From Eubacterium sp. 1001713B170207_170306_E7 (GTDB taxonomy: Bacteria > Bacillota > Clostridia > Eubacteriales > Eubacteriaceae): a stretch of DNA of 64,000 nt. The stretch is from the NCBI RefSeq assembly GCF_015547515.1, contig NZ_JADMVE010000009.1:62930-126929 (forward strand). Direction: 5' to 3'. The position numbers and the translations under genes were made by a program. This document shows, piece after piece, positions 8,257 to 16,856 of this stretch (its first letter is position 1; each line of letters begins with the position of its first letter). The notes under the pieces are model-generated. The model was not told the origin of the DNA. It did no database searches and saw only the letters and a program-made list of their open reading frames with translations.

Positions 8257-8265
8257 TGCTATAAT
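8257..8265 (+). promoter_or_regulatory. Extended -10 promoter of the two-component operon
   Basis: TGC-TATAAT lies 31 bases before the response-regulator ATG. No good -35 box is visible, as is usual for extended -10 promoters. Confidence 0.5.
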
Positions 8266-8296
8266 GATAAAAAGCCCAGAACGAGGAGGCGCAGCC

Positions 8297-9043
8297 ATGA
8301 TAAAAATTGCCATCTGCGACGATCAGCCCAGCGAACTGGCTGATCTGGCCGCCATTATCAAAAATTACTGTAAACACAAGCAGGAGCTCATCTCGCTGGA
8401 CTGTTTTCAGTCCAGCCATGCCCTGCTGGATGCCGTGGAGGACCAGAACCGCTTCGATATTCTGATTCTGGATATCATTCTACCGGATATGGATGGTATC
8501 GCCCTGGCCAAAGCGCTTCGGGCCATCGATGATGAGAGCACCATTATTTTCCTGACCACCTCCCCGGACTATGCCCTGAAATCCTATGAGGTCAACGCCT
8601 TTCAGTATCTTCTCAAGCCCCTTGACCGGAAAAAGCTTTATGATATTCTGGATAAGCTGCTGGAACGCCTGACCCTGACACAAACCCAGCGCCTGGCCAT
8701 AACCACTTCCCATGGCATCCAGAGCTTAAAGGTCTATGACATCACCTATGTGGAGCATATCAGCCACGTGCTCCATATCCACACAAAAAACGGTGCCACC
8801 ATTGCCACTGCCAATTCCACCATTACCCTGACAGAGCTTGAAAACCAGATTAACGACTCCACCTGTTTTTTAAGGCCGCACCGGGCATTTGTGGTAAATC
8901 TTTATGCCATCAGCACCCTGAACTCCGACAGCTTTATTCTGGAGGACGGCACCGTTATCCCCATCGCCGGACGCCGCTACACAGAGGTCAAGGATCAGTA
9001 CCTCAATTTTCTGCTGTATAACAAGGGCGGTCTTCTGCTATGA
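8297..9043 (+). CDS. LytTR-family response regulator
   Basis: The product has 248 residues. The N-terminal receiver domain has the acidic pair DD at 8-9 and the phosphoacceptor Asp59 (LILDIILPDMDG), with the switch Thr/Lys region (FLTTSPDYALKSYEVNAFQYLLKP). The C-terminal half is a LytTR DNA-binding domain (GIQSLKVYDITYVEHISHVLHIHT ... FLRPHRAFVVNLYAI). It acts as an AgrA/LytR-like transcription factor. The ATG at 8297 follows GAGGAGG. The stop overlaps the start of the kinase gene, so the pair is translationally coupled. Confidence 0.9.
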   Translation: MIKIAICDDQPSELADLAAIIKNYCKHKQELISLDCFQSSHALLDAVEDQNRFDILILDIILPDMDGIALAKALRAIDDESTIIFLTTSPDYALKSYEVNAFQYLLKPLDRKKLYDILDKLLERLTLTQTQRLAITTSHGIQSLKVYDITYVEHISHVLHIHTKNGATIATANSTITLTELENQINDSTCFLRPHRAFVVNLYAISTLNSDSFILEDGTVIPIAGRRYTEVKDQYLNFLLYNKGGLLL

Positions 9044-10335
9044 TGGCCGGAAACTTTTACCAGTCTTTTTTGCGGGCCTCCCTGGCCCTTTTATGCACCA
9101 TTGGCCTGGTTTTTGTCATGACAGAATTCCGGTATTCCCGCAGAAAATGCCTTTTGATCATTTTCTTTTATTTTATAGCCTCCATGACGATCAACGGCGT
9201 TATCCTTTACGTGGCGGGCCTCAGTGTGCTTTTCCGCTATTTTTTGCTCACCACCACGCTTCCCTGTGTTATCCTGCTGGCAGTTCTGGCAAAGGATGAT
9301 ATTTTTAAGGCTCAGTTTAACTTCTGGACTCAGATCAATCTGTTTTTTGCCATTGCCGTACTGTCCTATTACGGTACAAAAGCCGTGGGCGGCGGTTTTT
9401 ATACCGAGCTGTTCATGCGGCTCCTGTCCTATGGGGTAGTCTTTCTGCTCTATACCCGGTACCTCCGCAGGCCCTTCCGCCTTTTTACAAAATCATTGGA
9501 AACCGGATGGGTCTTAATTTCTTTTGTACCAATCCTGTTCTGCGCTGTGATTATGTCGCTGGTGCTTTTTCCCACTATTTTTTATGAGAGGCCTCAGATA
9601 CTTCCCACGCTGGGACTGGTCTACCTGACCATGTTCGGCGTTTACGCGGTTATCTTTATTACCTTTCAGCGTTCCTATGAGCTGACCACTGCCCGGAGGG
9701 AGGCTGAGTTTCTGGGCCTCCAGATCAACCTGCAAAAACGCCAGTTTGACACCCAGCAGCAGAAAATGGAGGTTATCCGTATGTACCGGCACGATATGCG
9801 CCACCATATTGGCATCATCACCGCTTTTTTGCAGGACGGCCATCCGGAAAAGGCTGAAGCTTATTCCCGACGGATTCAGAGCATGATTGACGAGACCGCC
9901 TATTACCAGTTCTGCGAAAATTATCTGGTAAACACCCTGGTTTCCCTGTACACCGAGCTGGCCATGACAAAAGGCATCACGATCTGCAGTGAGCTGTCCA
10001 TTCCCAAGGAGCTTTTTGTGGAGGATACCGATCTCTGCGTCATTTTTTCCAACGCTCTCGAGAACGCCCTCAACGCCTGCGCCAAGCTCCCCGCTGCCGA
10101 CGAGCGGAGTATCAGCCTGATCTGCCGGAACTATCCGGATAAGCTCGTCATTGAGATCAACAACACCTTTAACGGCCAGGCCGAGTTCAGCGAAGAAGGC
10201 CTTCCCGTCAACCATGACGAGCACCACGGCATCGGTACTCAAAGCATTGCCTTTATTGTAAAAAAATACAATGGCATTCTGCATTATAAAACAGAGCACT
10301 GCCTGTTTACCCTTCAAATTTTGCTGAACCATTAA
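9040..10335 (+). CDS. AgrC-type sensor histidine kinase (GHKL)
   Basis: The product has 431 residues. Six or so hydrophobic segments fill the first 210 residues, followed by a coiled linker. The dimerisation region has the phospho-acceptor His251 (MYRHDMRHH), and a GHKL ATPase domain follows with the N box (SNALENALNA) and a glycine-rich segment (HHGIGTQSIAFIVKK). This matches quorum/peptide-sensing kinases that pair with LytTR regulators. No peptide precursor gene is visible nearby, so the signal is unknown. The start overlaps the regulator stop (ATGA). Confidence 0.9.
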   Translation: MMAGNFYQSFLRASLALLCTIGLVFVMTEFRYSRRKCLLIIFFYFIASMTINGVILYVAGLSVLFRYFLLTTTLPCVILLAVLAKDDIFKAQFNFWTQINLFFAIAVLSYYGTKAVGGGFYTELFMRLLSYGVVFLLYTRYLRRPFRLFTKSLETGWVLISFVPILFCAVIMSLVLFPTIFYERPQILPTLGLVYLTMFGVYAVIFITFQRSYELTTARREAEFLGLQINLQKRQFDTQQQKMEVIRMYRHDMRHHIGIITAFLQDGHPEKAEAYSRRIQSMIDETAYYQFCENYLVNTLVSLYTELAMTKGITICSELSIPKELFVEDTDLCVIFSNALENALNACAKLPAADERSISLICRNYPDKLVIEINNTFNGQAEFSEEGLPVNHDEHHGIGTQSIAFIVKKYNGILHYKTEHCLFTLQILLNH

Positions 10336-10370
10336 AAAAACGGCCCATGGGCCGTTTTTTTAATGGTTCA
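10325..10370. terminator. 46-bp perfect palindrome, bidirectional terminator
   Basis: The palindrome is perfect over 46 bases, with a GC core (CGGCCCATGGGCCG) flanked by seven A and seven T. It includes the last codons and stop codons of both convergent genes, so it serves both. Confidence 0.85.
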
Positions 10371-11006
10371 GTCTGCAAGCTCAGACAGGTCCCCCATTAT
10401 TTTCACATGGGGCACTTCATCGAAGTCCGCAGCCGTGGTGGTACCGGTGGTCACAGCCGCAAAAGAGACCCCGGCATTCTCCGCTGTGCGGGCGTCGACC
10501 AGGCTGTCACCAATATAAAGTGTCTTTTCTCTGTCACATTTCAGTTGATCCAGGGCTTTCCAGACCCCTTCGGGGCTCGGCTTGGCTGCCTTTACATCCT
10601 CGCCGCCGACAATCAGGTCAATCAGCTCATCCATACCGTAAAGACGGGTAGTGCTCTCGATCCGGTAGCGGTATTTGGTGGAGATAATACCCGTTTTTGC
10701 GCCCTTTTCTTTCAGCTTTCTAAGCATGGGCAGCACCTCAGGGAACAGCTTAGTGTTTGCCACCATCACCTCGTCGGATTTCTCGACATACTGTTTCCGG
10801 TACCCGGCAATCGTTTTGCGGTCTTTAATGCCCGTCAACAGCATAAAGGCTTCTTCAAGGGTTAAGCCAATGGTTTTCTTGATGGCTTCATCCTCAATCC
10901 CCTTAAAGCCGTTGCGCTCAAAAACATGCTGAAAGCACATGACAATGCCTTTTTCCGAGTTTGCCAGTGTATAATCAAAGTCAAACAGATACGCTTCGTA
11001 ATCCAT
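10368..11006 (-). CDS. HAD-superfamily phosphatase (phosphoglycolate phosphatase/PpaX type)
   Basis: The 212-residue protein has HAD motif I (FDFDYTLANS), motif II (GIISTKY), motif III Lys (KAAKPSPEG) and motif IV (LYIGDSLVDA), with an alpha-helical type 1 cap between I and II. Such enzymes dephosphorylate small phosphoesters such as 2-phosphoglycolate, or hydrolyse pyrophosphate. The exact substrate cannot be assigned. It begins at ATG behind GGAGG, with an extended -10 (TGC-TATAAT, 11036-11044, minus strand) upstream. The terminal stop lies in the shared palindrome. Confidence 0.85.
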   Translation of the reverse strand: MDYEAYLFDFDYTLANSEKGIVMCFQHVFERNGFKGIEDEAIKKTIGLTLEEAFMLLTGIKDRKTIAGYRKQYVEKSDEVMVANTKLFPEVLPMLRKLKEKGAKTGIISTKYRYRIESTTRLYGMDELIDLIVGGEDVKAAKPSPEGVWKALDQLKCDREKTLYIGDSLVDARTAENAGVSFAAVTTGTTTAADFDEVPHVKIMGDLSELAD

Positions 11007-11073
11007 TTCCTACCTCCAGTTATCGTAATAGCTCTATTATAGCAGTTCCACTGTCCTTTTTACAGCTTTCCCT

Positions 11074-11101
11074 TTGTTTTTCAGCCGTCCAGCGGTATAA
11101 T
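11074..11101 (+). promoter_or_regulatory. Promoter of the amidohydrolase gene
   Basis: TTGTTT (11074-11079) and TATAAT (11096-11101) have a 16-base spacer. The ATG at 11135 lies downstream, so the longer open frame that starts at 10961 is not used. Confidence 0.6.
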
Positions 11102-11134
11102 GGAATTCAGAATTTAAACGAAGAAGGGATTTGT

Positions 11135-12007
11135 ATGTTTGGAGAATGTCATGCCCACATAATCATGGATGGCGTATCTTTCCGGGAAGCCGCGGCAAAG
11201 CACAGGAACACCCCCGATGAAGCCCTGATCCGGCAGGTTTTATCAGACTATCAAAAACGGGACGTGCTCTTTATCCGTGACGGCGGCGATAATCTGGGCG
11301 TTTCGCGTCTGGCCGCCGACCTTGCGCCGGAATACGGTATCGACTGCCGGACGCCGGTATTTGCCATCCATCACCGGGGCTATTATGGCAGTATCGTCGG
11401 CTTTTCCTATGACAGCTTAAAGGAATATGCTCAGCTCGTTCAAAAGGCCAGACGCCAGCGGTGTGATTTTATCAAGATCATGACAGCCGGCATCATGGAT
11501 TTTGACCACGCCGGCCGTCTGAGCTGCCCCGGCCTTCCAGAGCAGGAAGTGTCTGAGATGGTTCATATCGCCCATTCTGAGGGCTATTCGGTGATGACCC
11601 ATGTCAACGGAGCCGATAACATTAAAGTCGCTCTGGAGTCGGGTGTGGACAGTATTGAGCACGGTAATTTCATGGATATGGAGTGTCTTTCTCTGCTGAA
11701 GGAAACCGGAGTCGTCTGGTGCCCGACCATAGCCATAACCGGCAATATTATCGGAAGCGGACGGTATAACGATGCTGTTTTGACAAGTATCCACAAACGG
11801 CAGCTGTCCAATATCCAAAAAGCCTTTGATCTCGGGGCTTCTGTAGCTCTTGGCAGTGATGCGGGGGCTTTCCGGGTGCCGCATCCCCAGGGAATTTTTG
11901 ATGAGTACGGCTATTTCAGGCAGGCTGTTCCCGACCAGAAGCTGCTGGATACGCGGCTCGCAAAGGCGGAATCCGCGGTTCGTAAAAAATTCAAGGCCTG
12001 GCGGTAA
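11135..12007 (+). CDS. Metal-dependent amidohydrolase
   Basis: The 290-residue protein has the amidohydrolase barrel signature: HAH at residues 5-7, a Lys in DFIKIMTAG (possible carboxylated metal bridge), His in VMTHVNG, SIEHG and the catalytic Asp in GSDAGA. It most resembles imidazolonepropionase/prolidase-like amidohydrolases. It is short, because the usual N-terminal beta-sandwich is missing and the protein starts almost at the HxH motif. It probably hydrolyses a C-N bond of a small cyclic or amide substrate, identity unknown. The start follows AAGAAGGG. Confidence 0.8.
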   Translation: MFGECHAHIIMDGVSFREAAAKHRNTPDEALIRQVLSDYQKRDVLFIRDGGDNLGVSRLAADLAPEYGIDCRTPVFAIHHRGYYGSIVGFSYDSLKEYAQLVQKARRQRCDFIKIMTAGIMDFDHAGRLSCPGLPEQEVSEMVHIAHSEGYSVMTHVNGADNIKVALESGVDSIEHGNFMDMECLSLLKETGVVWCPTIAITGNIIGSGRYNDAVLTSIHKRQLSNIQKAFDLGASVALGSDAGAFRVPHPQGIFDEYGYFRQAVPDQKLLDTRLAKAESAVRKKFKAWR

Positions 12008-12012
12008 AGACA

Positions 12013-12057
12013 AAATGCCCTGCGCATTTAACAATACGCAGGGCATTTGCTATTTTT
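12013..12057. terminator. Bidirectional terminator between amidohydrolase and etfA-bcd
   Basis: A 12-bp perfect stem (12013-12024 with 12037-12048) is flanked by A- and T-rich tracts on both sides. Confidence 0.8.
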
Positions 12058-14395
12058 ATTTAACTCCAGCCCAGCTGGAGATAACCATGCGCTGGACTTC
12101 GGAGGTGCCTTCGTAAATCTCGGTGATTTTGGCGTCCCGCATCATCCGTTCGACTGGATAGTCTCTTGTAAAGCCGTAACCGCCGAATAGCTGGACGGCT
12201 TCGCAGGTGACGTCTCTCGCCGCTTCTGAAGCGACAAGCTTGGCCAAAGCCGCCAGATGGTTATAGGGCTTCCCTGCATCCTTCGCACAGGCTGCCTGAT
12301 AGACCAGCAGGCGCGCGCCCTCTGCCCTGGCGATCATATTGGCCAGCTGGAACTGGGTATTCTGGAAGGATGACAGCGGCTGTCCGAACTGTTCTCTTCC
12401 CCTGACGTATGGGATGGTCTCATCAATGGCTCCCTGCGCCAGACCGAGGGCCTGAGAGGCAATGCCGATCCGGCCGCCGTCCAGAGTTTTCATGGCAATC
12501 TTAAAGCCCTTTCCAACTTCGCCCAGCAGGTTTTCCTTTGGCACTTTACAGTCTTTGAAGATCAGCTCCGTTGTGGAGGAGCCTCGGATTCCCATTTTAT
12601 CCAGCTTTTTGCCGATGGAGAAGCCCGGAAAATCCTTTTCCACAATAAAGGCGGTGATCCCGTGATTGCCCTTTGTAATATCCGTCATGGCAAAAATAAC
12701 ATAGGTGTCGGCCTTGCCGCCGTTGGTAATAAAAATTTTACTGCCGTTCAGGACATAGTGGTCGCCATCGAGCACTGCTGTGGTTTTCTGTCCGGCCGCG
12801 TCTGTTCCTGCCCCCGGCTCCGTTAAGCCAAAGGCTCCAAGGTGCTCGCCCTTGGCCAGGGGTACCAGATATTTACGCTTCTGTTCCTCTGTTCCAAAGG
12901 CAAAGATCGGCCATGCGCACAGAGAGGTGTGGGCAGAAATAATCACCCCGGTGGAGCCGCAGACCTTTGAAATTTCTTCGACGCACATGGCGTAAGCCAG
13001 GTTGTCCATACCCGCTCCGCCGTATTCTTCAGGGAAGGGGATACCCAGCATGCCGGCTTCGGCGAGCTTGGGAATGGTCTCTTCCGGAAAACGTTCCTTT
13101 TCATCTAAGTCCTTGGCAATGGGTTTTACCTCCATCTGGGCAAACTCACGGAACATTTCACGCAGCTCCTGGTGTTCCTTGGATAATTCAAAATTCATGG
13201 TTTCTTCCTCCTCGTTCGCATTGGTTTTATCGATTGTACGGATCTTTTTAATCTCACGCTTTGGCCCTTGCTCTAAAGGCGCTTTTACGTTTTCTTCTTT
13301 CACTTCGGATTCAGGGGCCCGGGATTCCTGCTTTTCTACTGTCGTTTCCTCAAAATAGGCGGTCTGTGTGTCGGTTGGATTCTGGCGCCGTTCATCCGGT
13401 GCCTTAAGCTGACGTTTTTCTCGGATCAGGCCCGTAAGTGCCGGAACGACCTCAAACAGGTCTCCCACCACACAGTAATGGGCAATTTTAAAGATTGGGG
13501 CTTCAGGGTCATTGTTAATGGCCACAATAATGTCCGAGTCCTTCATCCCCAGCGTATGCTGTACCGCACCAGAAATTCCGCAGGCAATATAAAGCTTGGG
13601 ATGAATCCTTTTGCCGGTCACGCCAACCTGATGCTCAACATCAATCCAGCCGTCCTCCACCGTTGGCTTGGACGCGCCGACCGCGGCGCCCAGGGCATCT
13701 GCCAGCTCCCGGATAATGTCAAAGCCCTCCGGGCCTCCGAGTCCACGGCCGCCAGCTACGACAATGTCCGCAGCCTCCAGGTCATCCACCACCTTGGAGA
13801 CAGCCTCGACATACTCCAGCAGCTTCACCCGGAGCACGCTTTCCTTTATGGGAATATCCGCCTCGATCACTTCAGCCTTTAAGCCCTCTACCGGCAGGCC
13901 CTTGGCAAAAATACCGGCGTGGACACTGCCGATCTGAGGACGTGTGTCCATGGTAATTTTGGCAAACGCCTTGCCGTCGTAAGCCGGACGAATAAAAGTC
14001 GCAGCGCCGTTTGCCGCCAGTTCAATATCAGTACAGTCCGCCGCGAGGCCAAGCTCCAGCCGGGTGGCCAGACGCCCGCAGAGATCACGGCCGTTATGGG
14101 TCGCGCCCACCAGCAGGAGATTCGGCGCATAACGCCGGATCAAGTCCTCCATGGCGTTGGTATAAGCATCGGTGCCATAGATTTCATAACCGTCACCAGG
14201 GACATTTAAAATAATATCGGCCCCGCAGCCCGAAAGCTCAGCGGTCATATCACAGGAAAGATAGCCGAAAACCACTGCGACCAGCGCGTCGTCCTCGCGT
14301 TTTAACCTTTTACCCTTGGATAAAAGCTCCAGGCTCACACGTCTGATCTGCTCGTCCTCTTTTTCAATAAAAATCCAAATCGCATTTTCTTTCAT
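12056..14395 (-). CDS. Fused electron transfer flavoprotein alpha / butyryl-CoA dehydrogenase
   Basis: A single 779-residue frame encodes EtfA (about 1-325) with its FAD-binding block ([12 protein letters not shown] ... [23 protein letters not shown] ... [11 protein letters not shown]). A 75-residue charged linker and a complete acyl-CoA dehydrogenase (400-779) follow. The latter has [31 protein letters not shown] and the catalytic Glu in [10 protein letters not shown]. The enzyme reduces crotonyl-CoA to butyryl-CoA with Etf, and in anaerobes this can bifurcate electrons to ferredoxin. Met400 (position 13198) has its own GAGGAGGA seven bases upstream, so a free 380-residue Bcd could also be made. 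etfB lies 12 bases upstream. Elsewhere these are separate genes. Confidence 0.88.
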   Translation of the reverse strand: MKENAIWIFIEKEDEQIRRVSLELLSKGKRLKREDDALVAVVFGYLSCDMTAELSGCGADIILNVPGDGYEIYGTDAYTNAMEDLIRRYAPNLLLVGATHNGRDLCGRLATRLELGLAADCTDIELAANGAATFIRPAYDGKAFAKITMDTRPQIGSVHAGIFAKGLPVEGLKAEVIEADIPIKESVLRVKLLEYVEAVSKVVDDLEAADIVVAGGRGLGGPEGFDIIRELADALGAAVGASKPTVEDGWIDVEHQVGVTGKRIHPKLYIACGISGAVQHTLGMKDSDIIVAINNDPEAPIFKIAHYCVVGDLFEVVPALTGLIREKRQLKAPDERRQNPTDTQTAYFEETTVEKQESRAPESEVKEENVKAPLEQGPKREIKKIRTIDKTNANEEEETMNFELSKEHQELREMFREFAQMEVKPIAKDLDEKERFPEETIPKLAEAGMLGIPFPEEYGGAGMDNLAYAMCVEEISKVCGSTGVIISAHTSLCAWPIFAFGTEEQKRKYLVPLAKGEHLGAFGLTEPGAGTDAAGQKTTAVLDGDHYVLNGSKIFITNGGKADTYVIFAMTDITKGNHGITAFIVEKDFPGFSIGKKLDKMGIRGSSTTELIFKDCKVPKENLLGEVGKGFKIAMKTLDGGRIGIASQALGLAQGAIDETIPYVRGREQFGQPLSSFQNTQFQLANMIARAEGARLLVYQAACAKDAGKPYNHLAALAKLVASEAARDVTCEAVQLFGGYGFTRDYPVERMMRDAKITEIYEGTSEVQRMVISSWAGVK

Positions 14396-14407
14396 GACAT
14401 TTCCTCC

Positions 14408-15193
14408 TTACCACACGCCCAGGCTTTCCAGGGTTTCAAACAGGGCCTTTGCGCCTTCACGTCCATCCTTCGCGTCGATCCGGATACCGGTATCCAAAAC
14501 CGCCGGTGAAAAAGTCCCGACCACCTGAGTAGCCGAGCCCTTAAAGCCGACCTCCTCAGGGGATAATCCGATATCTGCCGCTGATAACGTCCGAATCTCC
14601 GCGTTTTTTGACTTCATTTTTCCCTTTATGGAGGGGTGTCTCGGCGCATGGGCCTTTTCCGTGATGGTGCAGACCACCGGCAGAGCCGCCTGTAGAATTT
14701 CAACGCCGTCTTTGTTTTCACGTTCAGCAGTCAGCACATAGTCCTCGATCTTCAGCCGGTTCACATAGGTGGCCTGGGCATAATCCAGTCGTTCAGCAAT
14801 GCCCGGGCCTACCTGCCCGGTATCGCCGTCACTGGCCTGCTTGCCGCAGAGCACAACGTCGTATCCGCCCAGCTTGCGGATCGCGGCTGCCAGCACACGG
14901 CTTGTCGCCAGAGTATCCGAGCCGCGCAGTGCGTCGTCATACAGCAAGACCGCTTCATCTGCCCCCATGCCGATGCACTCCCGGAGCGCCTCCTCTGCCT
15001 GAGCCGGCCCCATGGATAAAACCGTTACCTTGCCCCCATGCTTTTCCCGAAGCCTCAGGGCCTCCTCCAGAGCGTTTTTATCACAAAGGTTTACAATCGC
15101 GGGGACATCCTCCCTCAGCATTCGGTTTGTGCCCTTTTCCAGCTTGATTTCAGACACGGCGGGAACCTGCTTAATACATACAGCGACATTCAT
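14408..15193 (-). CDS. etfB: Electron transfer flavoprotein beta subunit
   Basis: This 261-residue EtfB has the N-terminal MNVAVCIKQVP, the conserved LCGKQASDGDTGQVGPGIAERL segment and the C-terminal KGKMKSKNAEI. It forms the Etf dimer with the EtfA part of the next gene and carries electrons to or from butyryl-CoA dehydrogenase. The start is the ATG at 15193 behind AGGAGG; the longer frame to 15307 crosses an inverted repeat. No thl, crt or hbd gene is nearby, so this is a compact etfB-etfA-bcd operon rather than a full butyrate operon. Confidence 0.9.
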   Translation of the reverse strand: MNVAVCIKQVPAVSEIKLEKGTNRMLREDVPAIVNLCDKNALEEALRLREKHGGKVTVLSMGPAQAEEALRECIGMGADEAVLLYDDALRGSDTLATSRVLAAAIRKLGGYDVVLCGKQASDGDTGQVGPGIAERLDYAQATYVNRLKIEDYVLTAERENKDGVEILQAALPVVCTITEKAHAPRHPSIKGKMKSKNAEIRTLSAADIGLSPEEVGFKGSATQVVGTFSPAVLDTGIRIDAKDGREGAKALFETLESLGVW

Positions 15194-15242
15194 CTGATTA
15201 CCTCCTGTTCTCAATCGTTTTGCAATTAAGAATGATCGTATT

Positions 15243-15282
15243 TTAAACGCAGCTTGATATGATACAGCTGTCAAGCGTTTAA
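15243..15282. repeat. Inverted repeat upstream of etfB
   Basis: Arms TTAAACGC (15243-15250) and GCGTTTAA (15275-15282) with further pairing TTGA/TCAA inside. It lies 50-90 bases before etfB and contains a minus-strand TTGACA. It may be an operator for the etf-bcd operon; no matching -10 is clear. Confidence 0.4.
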
Positions 15283-15327
15283 TTTTAACATGAATATATT
15301 TACCCATCCGTTTGTATTTTATCCACT

Positions 15328-15361
15328 AAAAAAGGACTCTGCGAAACTCACAGCGTCCTTT
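15328..15361 (-). terminator. Terminator of the MATE gene
   Basis: The stem AAAGGAC/GTCCTTT is extended by an inner CTG/CAG, and a T run follows on the minus strand. Confidence 0.65.
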
Positions 15362-15366
15362 AACAG

Positions 15367-16725
15367 CTATTCTTCTTTCATTTTTGACCATACCGTGACC
15401 ATCATGGTAATAAAGCAGGCGGCTCCCCCGATAAAATTAGAGATGGGCTCTGCCAGAAAAACACCGTTGACACCAAGGTTAAAAACCGTCGGTAAAAACA
15501 GCGTGAGCGGGATAACAATGATCGCTTTTCGAAGCAGTGAAAAGAAAATAGCCTGCTTTGATTTCCCCAGCGCGATGAAAACCGTCTGCCCGGAAAACTG
15601 GAGGGCCATCATAAAAAAGCCAAAGAAATAAATATATAAAGCCGGAACCCCCAGCCTGATAAGTTCTGGCTCACTGTTGAAAATATGGATAAAGGCCTGG
15701 GGCGTAAGCATCAGAATCAGCCATGCAATAAAGGTATACGCCACCCCGATAACCGCTGTAAACTGAATCCCCTTCCGCACCCTGCCGTAGGCCCCGGCGC
15801 CATAATTAAAGCCGAGTACAGGCTGCGCACCGTTGGTAATGCCCTGTACAGGCATGGTGAGCACCTCACGGATGGAGTTTAAAACGGTCATGACCCCAAC
15901 GTAAATATCACCCCCGTAAAACTGAAGGCTTGCGTTGCATACAATCTGTACCGCGCTGTTGGTGACAGACATGATAAATCCCGAAAGTCCCAGACCGGCG
16001 ATTTCACCGACCAGCGGAAAATCCAGCTTCATATTTTTCAGGCTAAGCCGGTAAATGGCTTTCTTTCCGGTCAGAAAGCGTAAAACCCAGAGAGCGGAGA
16101 GCAGTTGAGACAACACGGTGGCCAGAGCTGCGCCCCGGACGCCTAAGCCAAGGATAAAAATAAATACCGGGTCCAGCAAAATATTGACAACCGCCCCCAG
16201 GGCCACGGTCATCATTCCGGTTTTCGCAAAGCCCTGTGAATTGATAAAGCTGTTCATCCCCAGACCAATCATCACAAAGAGACTGCCGCAGAGATAAATT
16301 TCAACATAGCTGTCAGCATACGGAAAGGTTTGTTCACTGGCGCCAAAGGCGTATAAAATCGGCCGCTTAAAGATCAGGCATACCATCATGAGCAAAACAC
16401 CGGTGATCAGCAGCATGGCAAAGGAATTTCCCATAATGCGCTCCGCCCTGCGGTCGTCTCCCTTTCCCCTGGCGATGGAGCAGAGCGGCGCGCCGCCCAT
16501 GCCAAAAAGATTGGCAAAAGCCGTAATGATCATAATAATGGGAAAGGTGAGCCCAAGGCCTGTCAGGGCAAGTGTCGAAGCATCCGGCAAGTGTCCGATA
16601 TAGACACGGTCAACCACGCTGTACAGCACATTGATAAGCTGCGCCGCCATCATCGGCATGGCCAGCCGCATGATATTGCCAGATATGCTTCCTTTGGTAA
16701 AATCGTTCAGTTTTTCCACAGACAT
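15367..16725 (-). CDS. MATE-family efflux transporter
   Basis: The 452-residue protein has about 12 membrane segments and the usual MATE arrangement of two six-helix halves (N-terminal GSISGNIMRLAMPMMAAQLINVLYSVVDRVYIGHL). It exports cationic drugs or metabolites in exchange for Na+ or H+. The ATG at 16725 sits only a few bases after GGGAGGG, so the in-frame GTG at 16719 is an equally likely start. It is transcribed alone, between two promoters and its own terminator. Confidence 0.88.
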   Translation of the reverse strand: MSVEKLNDFTKGSISGNIMRLAMPMMAAQLINVLYSVVDRVYIGHLPDASTLALTGLGLTFPIIMIITAFANLFGMGGAPLCSIARGKGDDRRAERIMGNSFAMLLITGVLLMMVCLIFKRPILYAFGASEQTFPYADSYVEIYLCGSLFVMIGLGMNSFINSQGFAKTGMMTVALGAVVNILLDPVFIFILGLGVRGAALATVLSQLLSALWVLRFLTGKKAIYRLSLKNMKLDFPLVGEIAGLGLSGFIMSVTNSAVQIVCNASLQFYGGDIYVGVMTVLNSIREVLTMPVQGITNGAQPVLGFNYGAGAYGRVRKGIQFTAVIGVAYTFIAWLILMLTPQAFIHIFNSEPELIRLGVPALYIYFFGFFMMALQFSGQTVFIALGKSKQAIFFSLLRKAIIVIPLTLFLPTVFNLGVNGVFLAEPISNFIGGAACFITMMVTVWSKMKEE

Positions 16726-16856
16726 CCCTCCCTTATGATAATATTATAACATTAACCTCTCGGAATACTTTAAGAATCTTTTATTGTTTTCCTTTCTATC
16801 TCAGGAATTTTATTATATAATATAAAAAGAATTTATTGTTTTGTTGGGAGGTTTTT

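Noticed and set aside
9514-10332. 272-codon minus-strand frame opposite the histidine kinase
   Set aside because: It is antisense to a kinase with all expected motifs, has no recognisable domain and no ribosome-binding site.
10347-10865. 172-codon plus-strand frame opposite the HAD phosphatase
   Set aside because: It is a mirror of a convincing HAD gene and begins within the bidirectional terminator.
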